From Odontesthes bonariensis (taxonomy: Eukaryota; Chordata; Actinopteri; Atheriniformes; Atherinopsidae): a stretch of 64,000 bases of DNA. The stretch spans positions 4,822,036 through 4,886,035 of the forward strand of contig NC_134524.1 in assembly GCF_027942865.1 (NCBI RefSeq). Reading direction: 5' to 3'. Position numbers and translations under genes: made by a program. The notes under the pieces were generated by a model. It ran no database searches. It saw only the letters and a program-made list of their open reading frames with translations, and was not told where the DNA came from. How positions within the stretch are numbered: the stretch's first letter is position 1; the number at the start of each line of letters is the position of its first letter. Of the stretch, positions 34,001-44,299 are shown piece after piece.

Positions 34001-36399
34001 GAACACCTCGACCGACAGCATGCGCGTTCATGTGTTTTGAAGGTGTGGTTTCGAGGGCTGAAGGGAGAGGCAAGGTTGTGTATTTTTAAAAATATAGCTT
34101 GCAGGAACCATTTTTCAAAAATCTCAGACCCCACCTTTAACTTAAGGTTGTATTTAAGGTAGTATGGCAAAGTGGATATCTTGTAAAATGATGACAAGGA
34201 TCTTTGTTTGACAGGAGTATCTGAAAGAAGAAGGAGGTCTGAGTCACGAAGCCATCAGGATGATTGGAGTGCTGCTTAACGAACAGAGTCTCATGTACAC
34301 CGCCCTGAGTGAGATGATCTATGACCAAACCGACATCGGTGACAACGTCAAGTAAGGCCTGACTGCTGTTTGATGTTAACATAACATTTATGTTTTCTAT
34401 CTAGATGCATTTAAACTAGTGTTCAAAATGATAAAATCCAAAGTGTTGGGTTAAATTTTGGCTCTTTCCATTTTTCAAGACATAGTAAAAGAGATTAGTC
34501 GATATCTCATTATAGACCGCGTGTATATCACTCTGAAGTAGCTCACTTTATTGTTATTATGAAGCGAAGCTCTGCATCTAATTAACTCACAGGTATTATG
34601 AAATGTACACCCCGGAGTTGATTATGAAATATATCCTACTCATGCACAGCTGGTGAAAAATGTAGCATTAGCAGTAGGATCTGCTCTAAAAACATTGGTG
34701 AAAAACAAGCCTGAGAACAGCTTTTGAGTTGCATGACACAGGTTGAAACCTGCCTGAGCACATAAGTGACACTGTTTGATCGGAAGGAAGAAATTTGAAA
34801 TGTTGGCAGAAAGTTAAACAATCAGGGGAGACGTATTGGGTGTTGTCCCATTGTTTCACAACAGAGGAAAGCTTTCTTTTTTTAAGAAAAGGCATTATTT
34901 TAACTGGAATTGAGTGAATAGAAGCATGAACAATGCAGCTGAAAAATCAGTCTATTTTCCTGGGGAACACTAGGTTTTATTCCTTTTTCCAAAAATAAAC
35001 TCTGCATCCAACTCTGCTCATCTCCTGTACCTGTTTTTACTTTTGTGTTTTTTATTACAGTAACTTTTAAGGTATTTTGGGTTTTTTTGCTTTAAGGGAG
35101 GGGATGCTATGTCCAAGGTCAAACTCTGGCCCACTCTGGTTCTCTAATAAGAGCATCCTTCCTTAGCTGTCTTGGTCCATTGGAACCATAATCTTTCTCA
35201 CATTTATTCCCCTTTTTTTTGGCCAGTTCTACTACTGGATGGCAACATACTTCAACATGCTTAGTTTCCCCTTTAGTTGGCCTCTGCTATCCTGTTCAAG
35301 GTCAACCTGACCTTCTTCAGCTATAGGCAAAGATATCTAAGTGTGTCTCCTAATGAAGTTTTTGCCCTGTAGTAACCTCTAAAAAATTGAGGGACATTTT
35401 ATTTCAAACACTCAACCATATGGGACACTTTTTTCATTATCTCTGTTGTTAGTGTTCATGAGCATATAAAAATATATAGAACTTATCCAGACAGACGGTA
35501 GCTGCTTAAATGAGGTTTCAATCGTCTGCATGTCCTGAGCTCTGCATGATCACCTGAATGTTTAACTGTACAAACTACTTTTTTTCTTGTTTTTAAGGTA
35601 CTATGAGGTTGCTGGTGGGTCCGACCTTCTCCCCAAAGCTTTTCTTCCTGTTTTACACGTACCTATTCTCCTGAACTCCAGAGTTGAACGAATCGGCCAC
35701 TCAGAGGAAGGTGTCGTTGTGTCATATCAGACAGACCAACAGTCCTTGCTTAGTCACCTTCATGCTGATGTTGTCCTGGTAACAACTACAACCAAAGCAG
35801 CCCTTTACATGGACTTTGATCCACCTCTGTCCATCCAGAAGATGGAGGCCCTCAGGTCAGTCCACTATGACAGCTCCACCAAAATCCTTCTCACCTTCAG
35901 TGAGAGGTTCTGGGAAAAAGACGGCATTCGGGGAGGAAAGAGCATCACGGACGGGCCCTCTCGTTACATCTACTACCCCAGCCACGGTTTCCAAGAAAAC
36001 GACACCATTGGCGTCCTCCTGGCTTCCTACACCTGGTCTGATGACTCCCTCCTTTTCCTAGGTGCCAGTGATGAAAACCTTAAAGAGTTGGCTCTCAGAG
36101 ATTTGGCAAAGATCCACGGTGAGCACATCAGGTCTCTCTGTACCGGTGTGCTGGTGAAGAAGTGGAGCACCGATCCTTACAGCTTGGGTGCCTTCGCTCT
36201 GTTCACACCCTACCAACACCTAGAGTATGCCAAGGAGCTCTTCAGGAGTGAAGGCAGGGTGCACTTTGCTGGTGAACACACAGCTTTTCCTCACGCTTGG
36301 ATCGAGAGCTCGATGAAATCTGCAATCAGGGCGGCGACAAATATTAACGAAGAGGCACAGAGGGAGTTAGCCAGAGGTACGGTCAGAGATGAGTTCTGA
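25057..36399 (+). CDS. L-amino-acid oxidase, gene B (7 coding exons)
   Basis: Second complete copy of the secreted FAD L-amino-acid oxidase. Coding exons: 25057-25087, 30158-30387, 32247-32359, 32844-33045, 33180-33248, 34215-34351, 35598-36399; they join to 527 residues with the same phases as gene A. All introns are GT-AG. Visible features: signal peptide with [10 protein letters not shown] core (to about residue 28), IVGAGMAG (67-74), [20 protein letters not shown], and the C-terminal [18 protein letters not shown]. The TAG visible at 32358-32360 is not a stop: TA ends one exon and C begins the next, giving TAC (Tyr). The second intron is about 5 kb and full of repeats. The C-terminus ([16 protein letters not shown]) is identical to gene C, as is much of the 3' flank. 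Substrate preference cannot be read from the sequence. Confidence 0.95.
25297..25708. mobile_element. CACTGG-type MITE, copy 2
   Basis: Full-length sister of 12604-13023 in the same orientation, with CACTGGAAAAAA and TTTTTTCCAGTG ends, inside intron 2 of LAAO B. Confidence 0.82.
25709..27160. other. LAAO B intron 2, unassigned part
   Basis: No exon seen. 26167-26230 (CAGGGGTATTCAATTAAAAG, GAGGTCCAG) is the left end of a common fish hAT element, with no matching right end found. The rest is AT-rich. Confidence 0.4.
27170..27410 (+). pseudogene. THAP-like zinc-finger remnant of a transposon
   Basis: Encodes [10 protein letters not shown], then [20 protein letters not shown], resembling the C-terminal half of a THAP-type finger (C-X-K/H-x-F-x-x-x-x-F) as found in transposon-derived proteins. 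The N-terminal ligands are not seen and no transposase follows. Remnant, not a host gene. Confidence 0.45.
27505..27655 (-). repeat. RTE-like LINE fragment
   Basis: Shares CACGACGGGCCGGTGCAGAG, ACCGATCCG and CTCCATTCGTCCCTCACT with 50651-50800, where the minus strand reads [20 protein letters not shown]. This copy is shorter and non-coding in practice. Confidence 0.6.
27660..28740. repeat. Dispersed GCGCC-motif repeat family, long copy
   Basis: Starts GGCCCGAGCAGCTAAGCGCT. Contains CTACAGCGCCACCTAACG at about 27862 and CACAGCGCCCCCTAGAAA at about 28628, and repeated phrases of the CTGAAACTTGGTATG type. Related to 13831-14510 and 62620-64000. No coding function visible. Confidence 0.6.
28741..29099. 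other. AT-rich intron DNA with GAGTTAAC repeats
   Basis: Poly-T near 28770 and 28920. Three or four short GAGTTAACT-type repeats occur at 29065-29120. No gene. Confidence 0.4.
29120..29235 (+). repeat. Possible tRNA-derived SINE remnant
   Basis: GGGTTCAAATCCCC at about 29167-29180 matches an RNA polymerase III B box (GGTTCRANTCC). It is followed by CTGCAGCAGGGGTCCTTAGG, common in fish SINE bodies. A clear A box was not found. Confidence 0.4.
29236..29945 (-). mobile_element. hAT-like remnant with BED finger
   Basis: The minus strand 29670-29473 encodes a BED-type finger: [14 protein letters not shown], then [12 protein letters not shown] (C-X2-C, H-X3-H). The right side is rich in AAGTC words (CTCAAGTCAAGTG, GACTCGAGTCCCCATCTCTG), the end of a familiar fish hAT family. 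The transposase is lost. It lies in intron 2 of LAAO B. Confidence 0.6.
30460..31400 (-). repeat. Non-LTR element 3' tail and unassigned intron DNA
   Basis: TAGATACAACTTTATTGTCATT-like start at 30466-30487 is a LINE 3' end in reverse (poly(A) signal CAATAAAG on the minus strand). The rest of this intron segment has no recognisable frame. Confidence 0.45.
31574..31976. mobile_element. hAT-type MITE in LAAO B intron 3
   Basis: Ends CAGAGGTCTTCAAC and GTTGAAGACCCCTG, flanked by the perfect 8-bp duplication GTATAGAT (31566-31573 and 31977-31984). Interior AT-rich, non-coding. Confidence 0.88.
33640..34140. mobile_element. TTAA-flanked MITE in LAAO B intron 6
   Basis: TTAA at 33640-33643 and 34137-34140. 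Termini AGGTGGGGTCTGA and TCAGACCCCACCT are inverted copies. Non-coding. Inserted between exons 33180-33248 and 34215-34351. Confidence 0.85.
34352..35597. other. LAAO B last intron
   Basis: 1246 bases, bounded by donor GTAAGG and a TTTTAAG acceptor. No conserved element or repeat identified with confidence. Confidence 0.5.
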
Positions 36400-36621
36400 G
36401 GTCTTGGAGTTGGAGTTGGTCACAGGTTCCAGAACTGTTTCCTCTTCCTTTTTTCATCTTATTTGGTCATTCCAACCAGTAGTTGGAACACTTATCTCGA
36501 GTTCCAGTTTTAGCTTCCTTTGTTAATGTTTGTATCTGTAAGATGCTAATCATGGGTTCTGGTGTGTGAATAATTTCTACCACACAAATATCATCCTCCT
36601 CCTCATATCATCCCCATAACC

Positions 36622-37550
36622 TTATGCCCCTTTTCCACCGCCAAGCTAGCCCTACTCTACTCGGTTCGATATAGCACGACACTACACGACACAGTACCAG
36701 TAACATTTTCTTTTCCACCCAAACTGTGTCCTGGAAGTGGGCGGAGTCGGCCCGTTCACCACTAACGTGACGTCGGTTTCAGGTGACTACAAAGTGTCAC
36801 GCCGCGGTTAGTCAAAAGTTAACACAATGATGGAGTGTAATGTGGAATGCAGTTGACAATTCATATTGTTTAGTTAAACCAAACTCTTTATTAAAAATGA
36901 CAGTACAAAAGTAAACAGCAGGAGTTGTCTCAGATGCAGGCGTCGACGCCAGTGTTGGTGCCGGTGGAATGCAGATCAGCTGTTGCCTCAGCTGCAGATT
37001 GCGATGCCAGTGTCGGTTCTGAAGCCTGCGGGATTGGAGGATCTTCGCTGACCTCAGCAACCGAACACTCATCGGTTGCACAAACCGAGTCTTGAGGGGG
37101 AAAAAAATAAAGTGTGAACATACGAAACGCATACACGTAACCGCATAGGTGAGACACTGTGCTAGCCTTCCCAAACAGCGTTGTTTGCAAGCTCACTCAG
37201 AACATCTTACATGAGACACCTGCGTAACTTTTTACACAAGTTAAAGACTGAACATGTATTTGTTATTGTTGCTCTCGCAGGTGTGTTTTCATACATGATG
37301 GGTGATTATTTAAAGCTCCCCGAGCTTCGTTGCGTGTATGACGTAATTTCACCTGACCAATCGGTGGAAAGCACTGATCACGTGACGTTTTAGCACCGAC
37401 TAGACCCACCTCTGAAGCAGGTACTAGTCGGTCCTGAAAATTGTAACGGGTCCCACCTTCAACCCGCGGTGGAAAAGCTCCCAATCAGGGTAGAGTGGGA
37501 CCGTGTAGAGCTGTACTGGTCCAAAAATGTTCGGTGGAAAAGGGGCATTA
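36622..37550. mobile_element. PIF/Harbinger-like non-autonomous element
   Basis: Ends TGCCCCTTTTCCACCG and CGGTGGAAAAGGGGCA, flanked by TTA (36622-36624 and 37548-37550), the classic 3-bp target of PIF/Harbinger elements. The paralogous site at about 58330 (reverse strand CATAACTTTAGACTGC) is empty. Short frames inside look non-coding. Confidence 0.88.
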
Positions 37551-37604
37551 GACTGCAAGATATTTCAATGTTCTTTCATTTGAGTTTCAGAGTTTTTTTG
37601 TCTA

Positions 37605-38329
37605 TAGCCGCTTTCGGACAGACCGTTCTAAGAAAGTAGTTATCAGAACTACCCTCCTCGAATTTCGTTCTGATAACTGTCCTTCCCCAGCGGAACTGTT
37701 TCAGTCTGCATTCGCACATGAGTCGGGACCTGATAGGGACTGATGCGCCGCGCGCAGCCGTCTGCTTCAGTGACGTGTTAGCCGTTAGCCATTTAGCGCT
37801 ACATTCAAACACAAAACAAAACGGTAAAAGTAAGGAGAGTAGAAAAAACACCACCGAGAAGCTAATATGAAGAGTGGGGAGGCCACCGTGTTTATGGTCT
37901 GCATGATGGTGATATTAATCATGGACAATCACATCAGGCGTCTAATATCGAGGCTGGAAGAGCTCACAGAGAGAGTCAGGAGATACTTTTTTATTTCATG
38001 AAGGAAGAAAGGAGAGCAGAGCGCTGCAGACAAATGAGACAAAGTGTAAGTTAACTTATTAAACACCCACCGGTTGTGTCTGTGTCATGTGAGGAGACAT
38101 TTCAGCCGTGATAGAATTACATGGGGCGTAGCTACCGACCACCAGACACCTCCGTCAGATTAGTTCTATAGAACCATGAAAAGACCCGACCTCGGAGAAG
38201 GAGCTAAATAGTTATAGGAACTAAGGGAGAAAGCCCCGAGTTCCTGTATGTCCGAACACGGGAGAAAACGGCCCCGCGGATTAAAAGGTTATTAGAACTG
38301 CCAAAGGTTCCTACAGTCCGAAAGCGGCT
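37605..38329. mobile_element. Inverted-repeat DNA element with TA target
   Basis: Ends TAGCCGCTTTCGGACAG and CCGAAAGCGGCT, flanked by TA. The paralogous site beside LAAO C reads GTCTATGGCTG without the insert, which fixes the boundary. It landed inside the 9-bp duplication of the neighbouring older element. Superfamily not assigned. Confidence 0.78.
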
Positions 38330-38332
38330 TAT

Positions 38333-38834
38333 GGCTGTGTTCGAAACCACATACGACAAACTTCCATTCTGCATACTACATACTCATCGATCAGACGGTA
38401 TGCAGAGCGTTTACCCACAATGCATGTTGCTCCTGCCCGAGCCGAAATTAGCCGGCCTGAAGCTGATTTCACTTAAGCTCTAAACTCTGTAAACCTTAGC
38501 AACATTTGAAACATTTTCAGGCGAGAAAGTAGTCGTTCAGATCCCCAACGTGTTGAAAATCTGACAAAATTCCGGCTATTTACAATTTTGTTCCCACGAA
38601 TTCGGCGCAACTAAAGCTAGCCGCAGTGAACCTACCCTCGTTGTAGGTAGCTTGAAACTGCCGTTTTGACAGGAAATGACGATCGTTGACGTTACGTTGC
38701 ATCTTGGGTAGTTTGAGTAGTAACCTCATGATGCATACCCAACATTTTGGCGAATCTAGTATTCATCCGCTTACTCAAAAAGTTAGTATGAGTAGAAGGA
38801 GTAGTTGTAAAAGTATGCGGTTTCGAACACAGCC
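38333..38834. mobile_element. MITE with 9-bp target duplication (B arm)
   Basis: Ends GGCTGTGTTCGAAACC and GGTTTCGAACACAGCC. The duplication is TTTGTCTAT (split on the left by the TA element; intact at 38835-38843). A 9-bp duplication fits Mutator-like elements. The same insertion exists in the C arm at 57625-58274, so it pre-dates the duplication. Confidence 0.8.
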
Positions 38835-39690
38835 TTTGTCTATGTTTTTATCTCAATGAATCTCGCAGTTTGATTCAGTTTCTTCCTGTACTAAACATTT
38901 ATAGGTTGAAATGTATTTCCTATGATTTATTCTCTTTGTTCACTTCATGACTTCAAAAATGCACATTTTAGTTGTACAATATATTAATCAATAAACCTTC
39001 AAATCTCACCTACTGTGAGTAGTTTATTTAACCTCAATTAACTGACTTGTTTCTTCCCCTGGATGTCAGCCATCAAGTCTAAATCCAGTTTAAATATATC
39101 AATGAAACAAACGAAACAACAACTGTTGCCAATGATTTATTAAAATGTCATGTTGCACACAAACAGTCCTTAACAATCCATAAAACTGTCTTTTATAAAG
39201 AAGCAGCTCAAAGCACAAAGCAATAGCAACTGTTGTTCAGCTTCTTTTAACAATAAGTGTGTAATAGGCCTTGTTGAGACCCAGAGAAACATGGCAGGAC
39301 CAATGAGAGTCCTGCTCATTTGCTGATTACATCATGTGACTGCATCACGATTATATTGCATCATGTCACACCACTGATATATTCTACACATAAATTGATC
39401 ACAAGCAAATAAAATATCAAACAATAAAAGGAGATCATTCTGATTTAGGTCATTTTGGGTGACTGCAGCCCCTGTGAAGAAGGTATTCGTGGGTAAGACA
39501 CAAAATCGTCTTATATGTGATACACAACACTTTAGGAGTCCTGATGTATGGAATAACAAATTCTTTTGTCTTCTTTTGCTGAAGGAATAAAGGTTCTCAA
39601 TGTCTTTAAACATTTCAGGGTTCAGTAGCTCAGGCCTGAGGTGAGTTTTGTTTAGGCTGCAGCACATGTGGGAACAAATGGTGCAACCCC

Positions 39691-39864
39691 CCCGAGACAT
39701 CGCAGATAAAGGCAATGTTTTTTTTTTTTGTTTGTTTCTTTTCCCTTGTCCTGTACAGCATTATGGCAGCAGAATTGTAATCTGAATACCGTTTATGCTA
39801 AACACATTTGCTATGCCAAGGGAACCTTTATGAATGTAAAGCTCCCCTTGATGCCCATCAACTC
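39691..39864. other. Junction DNA between the duplication arm and the LINE
   Basis: Short unassigned stretch with a 13-base T run at about 39717. Marks where homology to the C-side arm ends. Confidence 0.4.
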
Positions 39865-40312
39865 CTCATTTTTATTTATTTATTTTTGTTACAATATTTA
39901 ACATGATATGATAATAGTGCCGAACCGGACCGGGGAACAGAGAGAAAGGGAAAGTGAAGAAGAGAATAAAAGAACAGAAACATGAAGAGACAAACATAAA
40001 AAACAATGAAAAATCCGACAACCAGCTGCTACACCTGTAAAAACAAAACTGAAGACGATTCACGGCTTTTGTGGGGAATCCAACCTTAGAAGCACCAGGA
40101 GCACCTGGAAGCAGACAAGCAGAGAACAAACACACAAACAAAAAAAAAACACAAGCAGCAGCAATCTCATATAATACACAGGTGACCTTAAACCACAGGA
40201 CATCACAACAACTGCTTAGTGAGCATGCTGCTGGGCTAATGAATGTGTGTGTGTGTGCATGAACATGCAATACACGAAGATGGTCCCACATAATAACCAT
40301 GCTTAAATATCA

Positions 40313-40740
40313 GTGTATAGTGTCACAACCCCCCCCCACCCCCTGCAATCAGAAGCAGGCCGAGAGGGCCCCCAGACCCCAAGGAGCACAGAACCTGGGA
40401 AGCCCACCATAGGAACAACCACGCATCCCCCCAGAAGACAGCAGAGGAAGCTCCCGGAGCCCCCACAAGCATCGGGCAGAGCTCCTCCCGGCGACCAGAG
40501 GTGGCATCCTACCAGCCCCGCCAGGCCCCCGCCACCCAGACATGGGCCGCGCGCCAGAACCGGCCCCCGAGCGCCACCAAAACCCCCCGGCAGGGGCCCC
40601 GCCAAACACCCGAGAGGGCCAGGCGTCCCAGACAGCCAACCGCAGTGGGCCAGCGCCTGCCCCAGGGCCCCTGGGCAAGCGCCCCGGGAGTCAAGACGTG
40701 CCCACAGGTGGGTGAGGCCGCGAGCAGCGAGGAGAAGAAA
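40313..40740. other. GC-rich block
   Basis: About 430 bases dominated by GCCCC, CCAGG and CCCGG words, clearly richer in G+C than anything around it. Open frames on both strands are compositional (Pro/Arg/Gly-rich). Most likely the 3' untranslated part of the flanking LINE; a CpG-island-like function is not supported by any gene start. Confidence 0.5.
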
Positions 40741-41042
40741 TTAGAGTTCTCAACAGGCCTGAAAATTACAACCCGACCCAACCCGGCCCGTGGCTTTCAA
40801 AGCCCGATGTAACCCGACACATCAATATGAATTATCTACCCGAACCCGACGCCGGGGGTCGAGTTTTCCCATGTTATCCCATGGAGACTGACGGGCTGTG
40901 GGTCATTACGGCACTTATGTGCAGTGGCGAATGCCCACAGCTTACTGTATGGCGGCTCAGGCTGGACGTCCCTGTTTTTTTGCTGTCATATTTTAACAGC
41001 ACCTTGCATTTTGAGCATTGCACATAACCTGTGGAATTTCCA

Positions 41043-42869
41043 TCAGAATCCAGAATCCAAAAATTTGGAGATGCATGAATCTAGTGACTTAAACCATGTA
41101 GCGGATGGTTTTATGGGGATCATTGAAAACAAATAGTTAACTTTTGGTAACACCATCATTTTAATGGTAGCGACTCTCCCCATAAGTGATATGGGTAATG
41201 ACTTCCAACGAGTGAGATCATCCTCTACTGTCTTTAAGAGTTGAACATAATTCAGCTTTGTTAGCTCTGACAGCCTGGAGGAAATGTTTATGCCTAAGTA
41301 TCCTATATTTCCTGACTGTAAAGTGATAGCAGGTATATTCTTGAAACTACAGTTGATGGGCAGAACGGTGGTCTTAGACCAGTTGATAGAGTAGTCAGAA
41401 AGTGCTGAGAATTTATTTACGAGTGTGATCGTGTGAGTGAGAGATGTCTCTGAGTTCTGAAGGAAAAGTAATACATCATCAGCATAAAGACTTATTTTAT
41501 GTTCAATATGTTTGGGATGGATGCCTTTAATATTTCCATCTTGTCTGATAGCAGCTGCTAAAGGTTCGATGAAGATGGCAAAAAGTGAGGGTGAAAGTGG
41601 GCAACCCTGTCTGGTACCTCTCTGCAGAAATTTGATCATTTGTCCTGACACATGCATTTGGGGAGCTGTATAATATCCTTATCCAGTTAATGAAGTACGA
41701 CCCAAACCCAAATTTGTTTAATGCTGCAAATAAAAATTTCGAGTTAACTTTATCAAATGCTTTTTCAGCATCTAGAGAGACAATTGTGGTTTCCAAGTTG
41801 TTGATGGTAGAATAATCTATGAGATTAATTAGTCTGCGTGTGTTAGTGGATGCGTGTCTACCCTTTATAAAACCTGTCTGGTCAGGATGTATTATAAGGG
41901 GAGTTATTTTTTCTATTCTTTTGGCGAGAGCTTTGCAGATTATTTTGAGGTCTACATTTATTAGTGATATTGGGCGGTAGCTGGATGGAAGTACAGGGTC
42001 TTTTCCTGGTTTCTGTAGAAGGATAATGTTACCAGAGTTCATGTTAGGGGATAATCTGCCATTTTCCTTGACTTGTAAAACCATTCCCAGAGAACACAAG
42101 CTGACATTCCTGGCAGGTCATTATTTTCCAGATATATAGACCATTCCCTTTTGAAATAATCAATAAAATCAGGGTCTTTAAGTAATGATGTATTAAATCT
42201 CCAATTTCTAACTGGTGGTGTAACTCTGTTATTCTTCAGTGTGATAGAAACTGGAGCGTGATCACTGATGGTGATGGGGTGGATTTTGGTGTCTGAAATA
42301 TTACTCATCAGAGAACTGCTAACTAAGAAATAATCTATTCTTGAATATGAGTGGTGTACTGCTGAGAAGAAGGTGTACTCTCTGAGAGTGGGGTGTTGGG
42401 AGCGCCAAGCATCACAAAGACCAAAATCATTCATATATTGTTTAACAACATTTGCGGACTGCCAGTTCCGCTGACTTCCTGTAGTACTGCACCTGTCCAC
42501 TCCTGAGTCAGATACCATGTTAAAGTCCCCTCCTATGATGAGTGTGTTATCTGAGTGATCAGAGAGTGAAGTGAAAAAGGAGTGAAAAAACGAGGGGTCA
42601 TCAACATTTGGGCCATATATATTAGCAATGCATAAACTCATATTTTGGATCAATAAGTTAACAATTATAAATCTGCCTTCTGGATCAATAACTGTGTTGT
42701 TTACTGTGAAATTTACTCTTCTACTTATCAAAATGGCTACACCTCTTTGTCTGGAGTTGTAACAGGATGAGTACACATGAGGAAACTGTGCTGTGGTGAG
42801 AACATCAGCTGCAGTCTTTGATAAATGAATCTCCTGTAGTAAGACAATGTCTGCCTGTAGGTCCTTCAA
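41043..42869 (-). pseudogene. L1/Tx1-like ORF2 (endonuclease and RT), broken
   Basis: Frame 42869-42039: APE-type endonuclease with DIVLLQEIHLSK, IIGGDFNMVSD, YSRIDYFLVS and ISDHAPVSI (the catalytic E, N, D and H positions are visible). The true start, STLRFISWNVHGAGS, lies in another frame at about 42950-42880. Frames 42099-41527 and 41657-41043: RT with [60 protein letters not shown] and [12 protein letters not shown]. The deleted region between endonuclease and RT is what makes the two frames overlap near 42039-42099. Non-functional copy. Confidence 0.88.
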
Positions 42870-43513
42870 TCATATTGGAGATTTTTAGTCTCTTCTCCCT
42901 GGACCCAGCTCCATGCACATTCCATGAAATAAACCTTAGCGTGGACATGCTCAGACTAACGCAGTGAGTCCTGGATGCTTGTTAAGAGCATCCCTTGCAT
43001 GCGTGTGCATTTATGCTTGCAGGCGACTGATTGTGCTTCTGCTCTGAGTGCCTGTGCGCTGTCAGTGCTGTGTAAGCGTGGCGTTTGATTACGAGTGCTA
43101 CTCAAATCTCCTTCTGTGCCGTGCATGTTAACATTAATATGACATACTGAGGTGGAAACGCAGCAGGTTGGGGAAGAGAGAAAGAAGAGAAAAACAGTGC
43201 AAAAGAGTAGAAGTGTGAGATAGAAAGAAAGCCCAAAACAAACCCAAATAGACACAACAACCATAACCACAACCACAAGAGCAACAACCACAACAACAGC
43301 AACAACAACAACAACAACGAAAAAGGATATGGAGGTGATGAGGGGTGAAATGTTCACAGCCATAAAGCAGTGACTTACCTTTGTGCGGCTATGTGTATTA
43401 TGTGTACTAGTGTTACCTATATATGCATAGTCCTAAGTTTTATTTCAAGCCAGTATGCGTAAGTGTTCGTGTTTACTGTTCAAGATGTTATATCGGCGGA
43501 GAAAGTAGTATGC

Positions 43514-44299
43514 TTAATAAAGCCAGGGGGTGATGTTTGGGTCTCTGAAGAGTTGACCGTTCACATTGAGTTTATCCACGGCGATGACAGCTCGGGAGTT
43601 TTCTTCGATGAACTTCTTCCTCAGCGGGAACAGACGTCTGCGACGATCCAGGATCTCCTTCGGGAACTGATCGTTGACGCTAAAGTCCGTTCCGCGCAGC
43701 TCTCGTCCTCGGCTCTTCACCAGTTCCTTCTGCTTGAAGTGTTCGAATTTGGCGACGATCGGCCTGGGTCGCTGGTGGTCCGGTCTCCTCCCTCCGAGGC
43801 GATGAATCCGGTGGAAGGTGATCGTGTCCATGGCTTCTTTCGGGAGCTTCAGCTGTTTGTGAAGGAAGCTTTGGATGGTGGTCTCCGGGTTCTCCTCCTC
43901 ACGTTCCGGAAGCCCGGCAAAAACGAGGTTGTCTCTCATGCTACGGGCCTGAATGTCGAGAAGGGACTCCTTTATTTGTTTCTTCTCCTTGTTGAGGCTT
44001 GTCATCCCCTCGGAAAGTTGCTTTACCGAGTCTTTCAATGTTTTGTCTTCTTCGGTTAGCATGGTTAGCTGATTCTGGCTAAACTCCAGGGATTCTCGCA
44101 GGGACTGGAATTCCCTGTGGAGGATCTCCACCAGAGCAAGCCTGGCATCAAAGCTCGCCAATCGCTCGTTTATGGAGTCTAGGATGGCCACAAACTCCTT
44201 CTGTGGGGAGGCGGCAGCTGTCTGGGACTCGGCTTCGCGGCTGCGTTTGGTCGCCTGCGATGGCTTCCCCATGACGACGCGTTGGAAGCTTTCCTCCAC
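43514..44299 (-). CDS. L1/Tx1-like ORF1 protein
   Basis: Intact 261-codon frame. An N-terminal Lys/Arg/Ser-rich stretch is followed by a long coiled coil (about residues 30-115, with heptad Leu and Glu/Lys pattern), then an RRM-like nucleic-acid-binding region (DNLVFAGLPEREEENPE, FHRIHRLGGRR, PIVAKFEHFKQKE) and a C-terminal domain (FPKEILDRRRRLFPLRKKFI). This is the order of L1 ORF1 proteins, which coat the LINE RNA and act as chaperone. The companion ORF2 is broken. Confidence 0.85.
   Translation of the reverse strand: MEESFQRVVMGKPSQATKRSREAESQTAAASPQKEFVAILDSINERLASFDARLALVEILHREFQSLRESLEFSQNQLTMLTEEDKTLKDSVKQLSEGMTSLNKEKKQIKESLLDIQARSMRDNLVFAGLPEREEENPETTIQSFLHKQLKLPKEAMDTITFHRIHRLGGRRPDHQRPRPIVAKFEHFKQKELVKSRGRELRGTDFSVNDQFPKEILDRRRRLFPLRKKFIEENSRAVIAVDKLNVNGQLFRDPNITPWLY

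Larger units (their letters stand above)
36400..39690 (+). repeat. Inverted-duplication arm on the B side
   Basis: Starting inside the last exon of LAAO B and running to about 39690, the sequence matches the reverse complement of about 56781-58558 beside LAAO C (for example GGTCTTGGAGTTGGAGTTGG directly after the stop, and GTGTAGAATATATCAG near the far end). This arm is longer because it holds two extra transposons (36622-37550 and 37605-38329). AATAAA at 38990-38995, also present in the C arm, could be a poly(A) signal. Beyond about 39690 the arms stop matching. Confidence 0.9.

Noticed and set aside
39332-39715. 127-codon frame shared with 56680-57117
   Set aside because: Conserved only because both lie in the inverted duplication; similarity in the flanking non-coding DNA is equally high and no domain is recognisable.
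40303-40812. Overlapping Pro/Arg/Gly-rich frames of 90-143 codons
   Set aside because: They follow from extreme GC content; present on both strands and in several frames, without domain or splice context.
42956-43363. Valine/leucine-rich frames resembling membrane proteins
   Set aside because: They translate an ACAACA/CAACCA simple-sequence stretch in the LINE inter-ORF region.
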